DNA of 64,000 nt from Pyrocephalus nanus (GCA_038380795.1 CM076261.1:94634418-94698417), one strand, 5' to 3'. Counted from the stretch's first letter, positions 34,291-46,029 are shown. Numbers and translations: made by a program. The notes: generated by a model from the letters alone, not told the origin.

Positions 34291-36325
34291 AATCCCATTT
34301 GAGAAGAGAGGGTGACATTGGAGGCTGAGGAGGGGAGAAAATGCATGTGGAGACAAAAATTGCCAGAGTTGTTAACACGGAGCAGAGACAAGGGATCTGT
34401 TTAAGGAGCTTGAGGGAATTACAGACCTGACTGGGATGTCCTGGAAATTTCCAGTGTTTCTGAAGTAACTTCTGTGTTCCTTGCTGTGTTTGGGGAGGAG
34501 AAGCCCAACCCTCCACTAAATATCTTGTGTTATCAACCTTCCCAAAGCAAGGAGAAATGTTTTCCTATGTGGATCAGTGCAAGATTCCAGGTACAGAGCA
34601 AAGAGGGGTCCAACCTGCCTGCTCTTGGTGCCCTCAGCTCTTCCTGGAGCTCAGGGCGCTCAGCCCTGCCGTGATCATCCCTTTTGGGGTTGAGATGTGA
34701 AGGACACACAGCCCTGACTGTTTCTCAGGTATGGATGCAGGAGGCAGTGTCCTGGAGCAGGGAATCGAGGTGCCAGCTTTCCTGCCTGGGAATCCCACTT
34801 GATTCACGTCTCAGCTTTGCCTGAGCAGAATTTTAATTCCTCTCTCCCCCTTTGTTCTCATCCATGTAACGTGCTCAGATAATTACATTTCTGTGTCTCA
34901 CAGGGATGTTGGGAGGTTTCTCTAACATTTACCAAGTGTTTGAAGAAGATCTTATGAAGGTAGAGTGCAAGCACCAGAAGCTCAGAGCAGTCCTGACGAA
35001 ATCCTTCCTTTGAGCAACGCACACAAATTCAAATTGGAGCCACGACAAACATGTTTTAACAGCAAAAATTAATTAACTGCTGCAGCTGCTTCCCAAGGGA
35101 AGTGGGAGATTTTCCATTGCCCAAAAACCTGTAAGTTAGAGCTGCCTGTCATGTTGAAAGACAGGTTCTACCTTAGATGCAAGTTATTTAGTTCAATGCA
35201 GGGATCACTGCAGATGATAGAAATGACAACACTCTGGATTTACAGAAGTTTTATCACTGTATTTATTTGCCTTCACTCTTTTCCCCCTTTTTCTACATTC
35301 TGCCATGCCAACACTGCACAGTTCTGTTTCTATTTATACCTAGACCTCAGACATTAAATAGAAGAGTCTTTAGGGAAACAAGGCTCTCCTCTCTGATCCC
35401 TCCTGGGTGCCTTGACCTTCATGTGTTGATGAAGTTGGAAAGGACCTTCCCCTTCCCCTCTTGCCTCCTCATGATATCTGTGTGGGATTTCGCACAGACT
35501 TCCATCCCAGGGTCTTCCCTTTGGGGTCTAGATCTAGATTTGGCAAGAAGGGTTTTGGCAATGGATGGTATCCAAGCATCAACCATTCTTGAGCATGGCC
35601 AGGTGCTTTGGGCTTGTCTCCCTGTCACCTCCTTGTGGAGGAAGGCAAAGGACCTTCTAACAAGAGTGCCTTGGTCCTATGTCATATTTGCCACTCCTGA
35701 CTACAAAAGACATTGCCAAAATTCACATGGAATTCTCTCTTCTTCTCTCTTGTTTAGACTGTTTTTTTGTGCCTCAAAACCCAATAATACTTTTATTTTT
35801 TTTCTATAAACCCCAAATGGTTCTCAGAGACCAAGCATGATTTGCTGTTTATGTCAAATTTGCAAAGATGAGTTCCTCCTATGCAACATTCAAGAGAAGC
35901 ATCCAAATAACCAACTGGTGGGCAGTGTCTTCTACTGTGATGGATGAATTTTTAGGGGAAGAAAAATGGAATTATGCAAACAATAGACAGGTTTTTCTTA
36001 TTATTAATTTAAAGGTGGTTATAACACAAACTGTGATAAAGCAGATTACAGAGGTCACCTTTGTGCTTGAAGGTGGGGAGGGACAAGCGGTTCACCAAAA
36101 AGATCCCGTCTGAAAAATTAATTTGACGGTGATGAGCCAGTAAGTGCTCCTGTAAATACCATTTTCCTCGATTTTTAAAGAACCATTTTTTGGTTTCCAG
36201 ACACACAATTCAACACCGCGCCAACTGGCAGCTTTGGTGTTTAAAAATGGATTGTGTCGAGACAAGGTAATACCCAGAGGCAAATGTGCCGTTATGAAAG
36301 AGCTGTACAGGTTTATATCAGAGTC
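34291..36325. other. Unique sequence with a possibly conserved block
   Basis: A 180-codon plus-strand frame at 35267-35809 has no recognisable domain. The block 36090-36310 is non-repetitive with retained CpGs (TTTGACGGTGATG, TTCCTCGATTTTTAAAG, CACCGCGCCAACTGGCAG, GTGTCGAGACAAGG), unusual for unmethylation-free AT-rich DNA, and may be a conserved element. Confidence 0.45.
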
Positions 36326-36345
36326 AAAAAAAAAAAAAAAAAAAA
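36326..36345. repeat. Poly-A run (20 A)
   Basis: A homopolymer in unique sequence. Confidence 0.92.
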
Positions 36346-36507
36346 GGGTTTTTGTGACTGTCAGGAGGCAGGCAAAGGGCAAACCTGGATCTCATCAACG
36401 CGCTGAGAGTCTGCAGAAGTCAACTTGTGTCTTGTGGCTGCATGGGCTGACTTTCAAAACCGTGTGAGCTCCGAGGATGGAATCTTGTGTTCTTGGTTTC
36501 CATTTTG

Positions 36508-36631
36508 TTCAGGCTGGAGGGGGCTTGGGGAAACCTGGGCTGGTGGAAGGTGTCCCTGCCCATGGCAGGGGCTTGGAATGAGATGACCTTTAAGGTCCCT
36601 TCTAACTCAAACCATTCCATGATTCTGTGAT
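36508..36631 (+). mobile_element. CR1 LINE 3' end
   Basis: TTCAGGCTGGAGGGGGCTTG, the GGTGGAAGGTGTCCCTGCCC block, TTTAAGGTCCCTTCTAACTC and ATTCCATGATTCTGTGAT give the last 125 bp of a CR1 copy in sense orientation. Confidence 0.95.
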
Positions 36632-37081
36632 CTCAGTTTTGGGGGGTGCTCAGCGTTCAAAGAATTTTGATGAATTTAGGATGGGATAATTTTGCAGGGG
36701 GCATGAGGAGATTTCCTAACCTATGTCAGATAAAGGTGTTTTAAAGATGTTTTGTGCTCCTTGCTGCTGGGCAGAGCAGAGAACAGAGGACCCCTGAGGC
36801 CTCACTACACAAACCCATTTGAAAGCCAGGAGGGAAGATGATGATGTGCCATCTGTGTGGAGCAGAGCAGAGAGCAGAGAGCTTCACTCAGCAGTTTCTG
36901 AAACAGTCCCCTAACTCAGACTAAGCAGGAGAATTAGACTCAGTCCAATTTAACATTTCCCAGTGACAGAGAAGCATCTGCCCCTCCTGTAATTAGTTAC
37001 CACAGTTTAGAAGACACACACACACACAAAGAGATTTTATGTCCATTCTGAATTCCTATTTCTGCTACACAGCATGAGAAC
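36632..37081. other. Unique sequence, no gene seen
   Basis: A short ACAC run lies at 37013-37027. Nothing else recognised. Confidence 0.4.
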
Positions 37082-37152
37082 CCAACCCTTCCCTTCCCCT
37101 TCCCCTTCCCCTTCCCTTTCCCCTTCCCTTTCCCCTTCCCCTTCCCTTCCTT
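37082..37152. repeat. (CCCCTT)n pyrimidine repeat
   Basis: About twelve CCCCTT/CCCTTT units in a 70-bp pure pyrimidine tract. The minus strand reads as a Gly-Glu repeat, an artefact. Such a polypurine/polypyrimidine tract with mirror symmetry can adopt a triplex (H-DNA). Confidence 0.93.
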
Positions 37153-38071
37153 TATCCTTGTAGCACTGATGGAAAAGGGTGGGAGTTGTTAGATGTGCCA
37201 GCCAGGTTGATAGAGAGGCTGGATATAACCTGGTTCCTGGTATCATTTGTTCAAACCCCATCTATCTTCCTGATATTCTTGAAGGGATACTGGAAATATC
37301 CGTGTTCTCTCTTTTCTTCGTGTGTTTTTCTGGTAGAGACAAAGCCACCTTCATCCCTTCTCTCCTTGGCCTCTTTCCAGTTACCTCCAGTTCTTCCATG
37401 CATCTTAAGTCCACTATTCCTTGTCTTGGGCAGCAAAGAAAGTGAGTTTTTTTCCTTTTCAGTGCCATTTTTTGCCTCCACAAATGAATATCAGGGAAGA
37501 AAAAGGGGAGGTATTACCTGCTTCACCTGGATAGCCAGGCTGTAAGTGTTGGCCAGCTGTTTCATGGCCTGGGAGGCTGTGAAGAAAGACTTCAGAGAGA
37601 TTTCTGGATGTGTGGTACAGTCATTTACAATCCCTGAAGGTAAAATTCAGTGGTTTAGATGATCTTTACCAGATTTTTGTGTCAGGCTTTGCCCTCAGAT
37701 TTTCCTCTTTGAAATAGCCTGTCCACTCATTTCCTTCTATATTGTATATTTTTTTATAAACTCCAGGGTTCTGTGGCTGTTCTTTGGACTGGCTGCCAGA
37801 ACCTGCTTTCTGCCAGCTGCTTCCTGTGGGGTTTTTTGGTTCCTAAAAAGGGAAAGACCATCATCTTCCAGTTGTGCCTTTTCCTGAGACGAGCCCTCAC
37901 TGCAATACACAACAGGTCACATCCTCCCCACGCGGCATCGTTGTCATGAAGGGCAAAGAGCACCTGATCTCCACCCATTCCAGCAAGGAGAAGTTGTGCA
38001 GAGCGCAGACTCAATGCTGGGAGAATGTGAACCTTGTTAATTAAAATGTCAGTGACTCAAATCCCCTTAAG
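37153..38071. other. Unique sequence, no gene seen
   Basis: Nothing recognised on either strand. Confidence 0.4.
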
Positions 38072-38099
38072 GTGAGAGAGTGAGAGAGAGAGAGAGAGC
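38072..38099. repeat. (GA)n microsatellite
   Basis: An imperfect GA repeat of about 28 bp. Confidence 0.9.
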
Positions 38100-38322
38100 T
38101 GCATTTTTTATTACCATTGCTGTTAATGATACAGTCAGATGGTACCTTGTAAAGGCAGAATGCACTTCATCTACCTTGACAGGCTCTGCCCACTCTGACA
38201 GATTCCTCTGTGCCTCATGCATGACTCTTCCAGAGAATCGTGGAATAAGGCCAGGAATGGAGAGAAAGTAAAACAATAAAAAGGCAGTGCTTTTATTTTT
38301 AACATCCTGTTTGGCTAAAAGA

Positions 38323-38576
38323 GAGGACATGGCCTCAAGCTGAGCCAGGAGAGGTTCAATTGGACATCAGGAAGAATATCCTCATGAAAAGGGCGTTTAA
38401 GTTTTAAAAGGGGCTGCCCAGGGAGGTGGTGGAGTCTCCACCCCTGGAAGCATTCCAGAATGACTGGGTGTGGCACTCAGTGCTCTGGGCTGGTTGACAA
38501 GCTGGGGATGGGTCACAGGTTGGACTGGATGATCTTGGAGGTCTTTCCCAACCTTAATGATTCTGTGATTATTCTC
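38323..38576 (+). mobile_element. CR1 LINE 3' end, 'TTAAGGTTGGAAAA' type
   Basis: GGACATGGCCTCAAGCTGAG, CCAGGAGAGGTTCAATTGGA, the GGGAGGTGGTGGAGTCTCCA block, GGTTGGACTGGATGATCTTG and CCCAACCTTAATGATTCTGT follow CR1 order to the tail. It is 5'-truncated. Confidence 0.95.
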
Positions 38577-38957
38577 CAAATCTTGAACACGATATTGGAA
38601 ATTAACAGCAAGCTCATAGCAGAGGAGGGACAGCCCAGAACAGGAGGAAAGAGAGTTGGAACCAAGAAGGAAGAGAAGTAAAGCTGGGAAAAGGCAAAGG
38701 TCACTGCTTCAGGATGGGTTCAGAAAGGGTGATCTGTGTCTTATGACTTGAGTGTTCTGTAGAAAAACCTTAATCAGCTCTCACACAATTGGAAGCATCA
38801 GCTCCTCTGCCCTATTTCACCCTGTCAACTGGGGTATTGTAAACCTGCCCTTCTTCTCTTTAGAGAGGGTGGAGAAAAGAACTGTGAAAGGAAGGTCTTT
38901 AAAAGTATAAAAGAAGGGCTTAAAAGACATGGCTAAAACTGTACCCCATGTCCTCAT
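38577..38957. other. Unique sequence, no gene seen
   Basis: Nothing recognised. Confidence 0.4.
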
Positions 38958-39066
38958 GTACTTTGCAAATAGATAGGGCCACCTCCATGGCTTAAAGTAA
39001 CAGGCCCAGTGAAATCGTGGAGCTAATGAGACTTGAACCCCGGTTTGCCTCTGCTTTGCCAAAGGC
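38958..39066 (+). mobile_element. MIR-like ancient SINE remnant
   Basis: GGCTTAAAGTAACAGGCCCA matches the MIR segment 'GTTAAGTAACTTGCCCAAGG', and CGTGGAGCTAATGAGACTTG plus AACCCCGGTTTGCCTCTGCT matches 'GTGGCAGAGCTGGGACTTGAACCCAGG'. The order and spacing are right for the 3' half of MIR. The tRNA-like GGTTCAAGTC seen on the minus strand is explained by this match. Confidence 0.5.
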
Positions 39067-39907
39067 AAGCAATGAACAGTGGATTTTCTAGGGCAGAAAA
39101 CACTCAGGCTTTCTCATTCCAGCTTGGTGGCATAACCAGGAGGTGACACTTCTTTCACAGCTACTTAAGCACCTGCAAGATCTCACTGTAGCACTAAGCA
39201 GGAGCATCAAGAGCTGCAGTGAATGCAAATGCAGCTCCAAGGCAATGGGCCTGTTCAGGTCCCCGAGGTACAAAATATTTCAGCCAGGACAGTGTCCATG
39301 AGTCAGGCTCCAGCGGTTCTGATTCCACCTGGGAGCAGTTCCCACAAAGGCCAGCCAAGTCATTAACAGTCTGTGGCTAATTGCCTGTTGTAAGAATGGC
39401 ACAAAGCACCTTTGCTTTGAGATGAGCTCAGCTTGAGCAGTGCTGCCGGTGCTAAATGTGGTGGATTTAGCCGGGATTTATCTGCTGTCTTGGTGTTGTT
39501 ATTTGTGGCAATTCTGCTCAAGGTGAGCTGAGAACTGCTCTGCTTAAAAACCTCTCCTTGCCATGACCTGTGCTCCTGGTGAGGAGGGGATTGGCATGAG
39601 ATGCAGAGGGGAAACTGCCCCAGCAGCCTCTGCACGTGGTTTGCTCTGGCAGCTTTGAACGTGCAAGGTTTCCACGAGCGCCAGGTCGCATTTCTGGGGA
39701 ATGAGATTGTCTTTGGCTGTGTCAAATTGTGACTCAGCAGGTTGTAGTAGCACATCTGATTGTTGCAAGAGAGGAGGAATTCGACCCCGAGCTGCAGAGA
39801 TGAGTCTGAGGAGCAGAGCAAAAGCTGCACGAGGAAGCAGAGGTGGAGCAGGAGACAGACCCCGAGGTTGTGTTGACGAACAGGAGGAAACTTTTAGGGG
39901 TTAAAGT
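39067..39907. other. Unique sequence, no gene seen
   Basis: A minus-strand frame of 155 codons (39363-39830) has no recognisable domain. No repeat family recognised. Confidence 0.4.
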
Positions 39908-39961
39908 AATTTCAGAATCGTTTCTATCTAAGCAACAATTTCAGAATTGTTTCTATCTAAA
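39908..39961. repeat. 29-bp tandem duplication
   Basis: AATTTCAGAATCGTTTCTAT and AATTTCAGAATTGTTTCTAT begin two direct copies with a period of 29 bp. They differ by one C/T change at a CpG and by divergence at the end of the second copy. Confidence 0.88.
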
Positions 39962-40145
39962 TCTGTCTAAGAACATTTCTGCACTGGCATAGTTGTAAGG
40001 GAACAGTCCTGGACAGATCATGTCACACTTTTGGAGCATCTCAGACGTGTCAGGATGACGTCTCCAGGCAAATATAGACTGATTACAAGGACAAATTATT
40101 CCTGGGCTCAACCAGTTCCCTGCTCTGGGCTGTGTGCATGGACAT

Positions 40146-40266
40146 GTTGGGTGTTCAAGGCCAGGTTGGATGGGGCTTTGAGCACCCTGGTCTAATGAAG
40201 GTCCCTGTTCATGGCAGAGGGTTTGGAATTGGATGGTCTTTAAGGTCCCTTCCAACCCAAACCATG
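40146..40266 (+). mobile_element. CR1 LINE 3' end
   Basis: GTTGGGTGTTCAAGGCCAGG, TTGGATGGGGCTTTGAGCAC, the GAAGGTCCCTGTTCATGGCA block and TTTAAGGTCCCTTCCAACCC give the last 120 bp of a CR1 copy. The ATTCTGTG tail is missing or lost. Confidence 0.92.
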
Positions 40267-40439
40267 CACCTTCCACTGAAATTTAGTGGGGTTATTATTA
40301 ACTCTGGTAATTAGGAGGAAAACTCTGCATGTCATATTTATTACATTTTATAGTGAAGAGCACTGCAAGGCTGTGACTTTGTACTCCAAAGGAGAGGCAA
40401 TCTTGTCAAAACCCTATGAATTAATATTTGTTCCCATTT

Positions 40440-40496
40440 AAAAACAAAAGCAAACCAAAACAAAACAGCCCCCAAAATAAAACAAAACAAAACCCC
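40440..40496. repeat. (AAAAC)n-rich tract
   Basis: AAAACAAAAGC, CCAAAACAAAACAG and AAAACAAAACAAAACCCC form an A-rich low-complexity region of about 57 bp. Confidence 0.85.
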
Positions 40497-42216
40497 TGCA
40501 GATATCTAATTATTTTGATTTCTTAATCTCTATTATTAACCTCTCACACACCAGACATGCTCAGTGCATGGGACATTAATCCTTTCTGCTGAGTGACCCA
40601 CGCTTGAGGAAACTGCTGCTGTATGAATAAATAGTAATAAGCACACTGAATATTTCATTGTCAGGAAGAACAGATTCGGGAAGGGAGGAGAATTAACATG
40701 TGCTGGTTTTTACCCTCACACAGGAGTGTTTCTGACAGCAGGACTGTCGTGCACTGCCCAAGAAGGAGCAGGAGCAGCGATTTGTGACTGCTCTGACTGA
40801 CATCACCAACTGGTGTGGCACCCAAATGGCTCTTCTTGCTTTTTGTAATGAACGTGACATTGAAAAAAATTATTACATTCACCAAGAAAAAAAGAAGCGA
40901 AGGAGTGAAAATAACTAATAATAGTGATGAAATACTAATCTCTCAGTAGGGAAAAATACAAATTATATTGCACCATTACCTGGGGTGGACCACTCCCTAG
41001 GGACTCACATTACAGTTTGGACAGTCAAAACACTGAAAAATGACAACTTGGATAGTCTTCCCTGGCCTGGAATGAGTAGAAAAAAATAAGTTTTGCTACA
41101 AGTCTTGTCCTTTTGGTGCCCTCTAGTTTATTATATGCATGATTTGGTCTGATACCAGAGCATCAACAGGAGTCTCTTCATTAAAAGTTTGTCTAAAAAA
41201 TGTCTGGAGATGTTCTGAGAGGAGGGAGGGGCAGCCTGTGGTGGCTGCAGTGCTGCTGGGATAACACTCTCCGTGACAGAGTAACAGAGCCTGTTTTCCT
41301 GCCCCCGAATCACAGCTTGCTCTGGGAGAGATGCACATTCCCTGGAGCAGCACAGGAACCTCTCTAGAAAGCCACTGCTGTTTCTGGACTGCTGCCTCAT
41401 CTTCCTGCTGGAGAGTTCCTCTCCTGGCCTGTTAAATCGCTGTGCTCTCTGTTCCTCTCCCCATGGGCTGGTTTCTGATGGATGGCACTGACACGTGCAT
41501 GGATGTGGACTTCCCTCTGAGTTGATGGGTGACAGTTTTGGGGGTTTGGGTTACACCCAGAGTGCTTTGCTTAGGAGGCTGTCAGATTAGTATTAACTGT
41601 CAGACAGATGATGGAGCTCTCTGTGTAACGATCCTGACAGCGTTTCTCTGGCTGTCACTGCCGAGATGACTCCAGGACATACAGAGCAATCAAATCCCTT
41701 GTCTCCATGATATGTGTAAACACCCTCAGCTCTTCCCCTTGCACCAGAAGAACTGAATTAGACCTTTGGACTCTCTGAATTGAGAAGAAAAGTGAAGAAG
41801 AACGAGGTCCAAGATCAACCATCTGGAGAGAGGAATAAGACACCAGAGCGCCACAATAGCTCTGACTTGTACAAATTACTGCTTTATACCTGATACTTTC
41901 CTTTTCTGCCCAAGACCTCCTTAAGGGGTGAAATGCCTTATGTGTCCATTGCAGGGCTTTGTTTGGGAAGAATCCTCCTCCCTCCCCAGCCTCCCGAATG
42001 ACTCAATAATTACTTTAACTGATTCAAGGCTCCCCCTCAACCTCCAACCGCCCCCCTCTCCACCATTCAACTTTAACACAAGACCACACTGTTTCTCGGT
42101 TTCCAATGAGCCCAAAGCTATTCAGGCCACTTGTTCCTCTCTGAAAGGAGCTGACAGAGCTGCTTTTGTGCAGAGGCAATTTTGGATTTAATTGGAGACC
42201 TACTGGGGGCAGGGCC
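40497..42216. other. Unique sequence, no gene seen
   Basis: No repeat family or exon recognised. A short run of A-rich sequence lies at 40883-40892. Confidence 0.45.
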
Positions 42217-42234
42217 GGGGGGGGGGGGGGGGGG
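42217..42234. repeat. Poly-G run (18 G)
   Basis: The longest pure G run in the window, flanked by more G-rich sequence up to about 42244. It can form intramolecular or intermolecular G-quadruplexes. Confidence 0.92.
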
Positions 42235-42491
42235 AGGGAATGGGGTCACTGGGTCAATGTTTTGGAAAGATCAACTCAAAGGAGAGTAGTCCAAGGAGAA
42301 AATCAGTGGGGTTTAGATGTTTGGAGAGAGGTTTTGCGTGGGGCTGTGTAAGGGCAGTGCTCCCCACCTTCCAGAAATAACCATGATACCTATGTGGGAG
42401 CAGAAAGCAAACAGGGTCAGGCCTGGGGCAGGTGGCTTTTATGGTCATTCTGAATCTGTAATGACAGATCCCAGGGTGCTTTCTCTGCAGG

Positions 42492-42580
42492 GATCACAGA
42501 ATAATCCAAGCCGTGGTTGAAGGAGGTCTGATGTCTCAAAGGTCACTTGCTGCAGTCCATCCCCTTAGGTCAGGCATTCA
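42492..42580 (-). mobile_element. Diverged CR1-like 3' end
   Basis: GATCACAGAATAATCCAAGC followed by GTTGAAGGAGGTCTGATGTC, then AAAGGTCACTTGCTGCAGTC and a CCATCCC piece recall a CR1 3' end in minus orientation. The match is weak beyond the first 20 bp. Confidence 0.4.
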
Positions 42581-43028
42581 TCATGCACATTAAAGGAGCT
42601 CAGCTAAACTCCCTTCTCCAGCTCTGCATCCCTCCCTGGAGATAAGTTCAGCTTCAGCCCTGTCTGTACCACTTTTGGGGCACAGTTCATGCTGGCACCG
42701 TGACTGCACCACGGGAAGGGAAGATCTTTTTTTTCTAGTGAGGCACAAGGAAAGTCACAACAGGCTTTGAACCAGCACAGTCTTGCTGTGTAAGGGGGCC
42801 ACAGATCATCACCCACATGAAAAATGGGCCTCAGTGAGGCAGCATAAAAGCAGTGGGACTCTCCCACTTCACTGCTCATCTTTTTGGATGTCCCCACTTT
42901 CTCACCTGACAAAGAAATATATATAAATTAAACTGGAAAGGATTGTATTGATTGTGCTGCAGAAAAGCCAATATAATCCTGGCAGAGCCAGACCACAGTC
43001 CAACAGAGATTCAGTAAAGCTATTTATG
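42581..43028. other. Unique sequence, no gene seen
   Basis: Nothing recognised on either strand. Confidence 0.4.
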
Positions 43029-43051
43029 AAAAAAAAAAAAAAAAAAAAAAA
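43029..43051. repeat. Poly-A run (23 A)
   Basis: A homopolymer without a recognisable retroposed body to its left. Confidence 0.93.
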
Positions 43052-44106
43052 GACCTTTTTTTCTGTCTCAAAAGCCAGAGGGACATGACTTGAGATACAA
43101 TAGGTAAGGCTGCTTTGAGTGGTTTAAAAAATTCTTCCTCTCTACCCCTGTCCACAGCACGCTGAGGTCACCTCCCCTCTTCTCTTAACAGTCCTGGTCC
43201 CTGCTTCTCCATCAGAGTGATGGCTCTCCATCTGCTGACCTAACTTTGTTTTTAAAATGACTGGGAGCACCAAGAGTGGTGGGACCATCTCCTGTTAAAC
43301 TGCTCCAGGTTGGTGACAAGCGTGGAGTTGACAGTGCCCTTGTACAGCTCGGAGACAGACACCTGCTGGGAGCATGTGCTGGAGGGGGGGAGTGATGCAT
43401 AATTTAGTGGTAAAACAGCAACCTTGCTATTATCCTGATGGTGCACTCCAAATCCTAACATCTCCTGCCAGCTGCTCCGGGGAGGAGCAGGCTGGCACTG
43501 CTGAAGGGGGGTGACCAAGAGGAGCTCCTGATTTTTGTGAGGGCATGGGGAGGTGACCTCAGCTGAGTGAGCAGAGGCAGAGTGAGAAGCTGTTCAGTCA
43601 GGGTAGCTACACCCCTGAGAGTTATGTTTCCACCTGACACCACAACTTTTCTCTGCTTCTTTCTCTTCAGGGCCTCTGGCTGCACATCCCTCTGGGATGC
43701 TTTTGCTGCCATGTCACATCATCCCTACGGACCACAGATCCAGGTTTCCTCTAGGGAAACAGGGAGAGTTGTTTAAAGGTGTCAGAGACCCACTGAGTTA
43801 CATTTTTATCAGCAGTTCACCAACCCTGCTCCCGCAGCATTAGTTGGGTTGAAGCAACACAGAGTGCAAGCAACCTTTGCTCTATTCCCACTACTTACTT
43901 GAAAACAAACAAGGCTGACATTTATATGGCTTTAGACAGCCTGGGTTTAGCACTAGGTCTGTTCTCAAATTCCTCTTGTGTTCCTCTCCTTGACATCTGC
44001 TTGGTCTCAAACTGCTTGATTCCAGGATGGCAGCAGTTGGTGGCCTTCCCAGGCAAGAGACAATGGTGTTCTGGAAGAGGTAGAAAACATCTGAATGGGG
44101 GTTTAA
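43052..44106. other. Unique sequence, no gene seen
   Basis: No repeat family or exon recognised. Confidence 0.45.
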
Positions 44107-44210
44107 AGAGCAACCTGGTCTAGTGGAAGGTGTCCCTGCCCATGGCAGGAGTTGGAATGAGATGATCTTTAAGGTCCCTTCCAACCCAAACCACTCATTC
44201 TACGATTCTG
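44107..44210 (+). mobile_element. CR1 LINE 3' end
   Basis: GAGCAACCTGGTCTAGTGGA, AGGTGTCCCTGCCCATGGCA, GATCTTTAAGGTCCCTTCCA and ACTCATTCTACGATTCTG give the last 100 bp of a CR1 copy in sense orientation. Confidence 0.95.
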
Positions 44211-44426
44211 TCCCCCCAAGAGCTTGAAGGAAAACATATATCTGTACATTTCTGCTCCCAGGGGGTATAAGGATACTGCCCAAGCCCAGGAAGCTGCAGT
44301 ATTTTAAGCCCCATTCTGTGATGCTGGTTGCAAGAAAACAGGAGTGGCTTTTGTCAGGCATTTCCATGTTGGTATCTTTCCTGAAAATATCTTTGGAGCA
44401 TCGTTATGGGCTGGGATTGAAAACAG

Positions 44427-44600
44427 AACCATAGAATGGTTTGGGTGAGAAGGGACCTTCAAGATGATCTCATTCCAACCCCCTTCCATGGGAAGGGACA
44501 CCTTCCACTAGACCAGGTTGCTCAGACCCTCTTCCCGCCTGGCCTTGAACACTTCCAGGGATGGGGAGTCATCACAACATCTCTGGGCAACCTGCCCACG
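44427..44600 (-). mobile_element. CR1 LINE 3' end
   Basis: AACCATAGAATGGTTTGGGT, CCACTAGACCAGGTTGCTCA, GGCCTTGAACACTTCCAGGG and CTCTGGGCAACCTGCCCACG are the minus-strand view of a CR1 3' end. It lies 216 bp from an oppositely oriented CR1 tail at 44107-44210, giving a tail-to-tail inverted pair. Confidence 0.95.
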
Positions 44601-45730
44601 AAGATGGCAGCAGGAAGGACTTGCTAGACCAGGGATGTATGTGTGGAAACTCCTGCTAATCCATCCATCATGTGTTGGTAGCTGTGGGACTTCCTCGTGC
44701 TGCTCGAGGCTGGTGGTGCCGATAGTTATTAGCCCAGTACAGCCACAGCACGTGTGAAGAATTCCATGAGCCTGCTGGATGCAGCAGAGGAGAGCAAGGA
44801 AGTCTGTCCACCTCCATCCCCGTCCCCAGCCCCACTGAGAGAGCAGTTACTGCCAGCTGGGCTCTTCGTGCTTCACAGAAGTCAGTGATGGTCCAATGGT
44901 GCCCAGACTCGAAAAGCTCTGACGTCCAGTGGCTTTGGATGGGGAGCAAGGGAGGAAGGACAGGGTGGCATTCCCTTCTCCAAAACTTCCTCTCCCAAGA
45001 CTGTCTCTATAAACAAATAAAACTTTGCTAGTTACCTGCAAGGGAATGAAGAGAAGCAGCAGTGCTGATCCAAATTATATATTGCATGATCAATTATGTA
45101 TTGAGCTCACCTGAAAATGGTTTTGTTTCAAGAGAAACAATTCTGCTGTTAATAAACCAAATGATCACCTGGATTTTCGAGACTAGGATGTACCACCAGC
45201 TTATATATCTCTACCAAGACCAGGGACTGCCACAGAAAGTATAATTAATGTACCTTTAGCACTGTGAAGGTGTTTGCTGCTCTATATATACACCTCCTAA
45301 ATATGAGTCCAGGTACACCAAAGCATGACCCCATCATCTCAACTAATATTCTCTCACTCAGATGCCAAGTTCTAATGTCCAGGCATAAGTATGAACAATC
45401 ACCAGGGCTACAACTGCTATTTCCCAGTGCTGCTCCATCAGTATTTAATCTGCTGCTTTATAGAGCACTGTAGGAGATCCCCAGGAAGGAAAACAGCTGC
45501 AGCCAAGTTCTGCTCCAAAAAGTATTTTCAATTGAGAGGCCTATTAATCCAGGCAATAGGCATTAAATGACGTAACAGAGAAGCTGGAGGGCTGATATGC
45601 CCTTCTACCCAGGGTAGGAAAAGTTCTTTTTTATGCCTGGGATAGCTGCTGTAAAAGGGAGCCCTACAGGAGTCTGAGAAATTTGTTCCAGGATTATTAT
45701 TTTTCCTTCTTGAAGCAGCAGCTGCTGGCT
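44601..45730. other. Unique sequence, no gene seen
   Basis: AT-rich toward the right. No repeat family or exon recognised. Confidence 0.45.
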
Positions 45731-45862
45731 TTTTTTTTTTTTTTCCCCTAAACCAATATAATGCATTTCTGTGCATATATAAACTTATTTACATATGCAT
45801 ATTTGCATATATATTTACATATAAAATGCATACTTGTGTATTTATATGTAGATATATTTATA
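45731..45862. repeat. Poly-T run and AT-rich ATATGCAT-type tract
   Basis: A T run (45731-45744) is followed by a tract of CATATATAA, ACATATGCATATTTGCATAT and TTATATGTAGATATATTTAT. The second part is alternating purine-pyrimidine AT-rich DNA with several ATGCAT and TTTGCATAT octamer-like words. Confidence 0.8.
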
Positions 45863-45947
45863 TCACAATGCATTTCATTTCTTTGGTTGTTGTAATGATT
45901 GTTCAGCAATCCATAGGTACAGGGAGTGATTCTTGGGGTTGTCCTGT

Positions 45948-46029
45948 GCAGGCCCAGGAGTTGGACTTTGATGGTCTTTGGGGGTCCCTTTCAACTCAGG
46001 ATTTCAACTGTGATTCTGTTGTTCTGTGA
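45948..46029 (+). mobile_element. CR1 LINE 3' end, 'CAACTCAGGAT' type
   Basis: GGCCCAGGAGTTGGACTTTG, ATGGTCTTTGGGGGTCCCTT, TCAACTCAGGATTTCAACTG and TGATTCTGTTGTTCTGTG match another CR1 lineage whose end reads GGGTCCCTTCCAACTCAGGATATTCTG-like. Only about 80 bp remain. Confidence 0.85.

Noticed and set aside
39020..39050. tRNA-like T-arm (GGTTCAAGTC on the minus strand)
   Set aside because: No acceptor, D or anticodon arm. The word is explained by the MIR-like element, whose 3' part contains the same motif.
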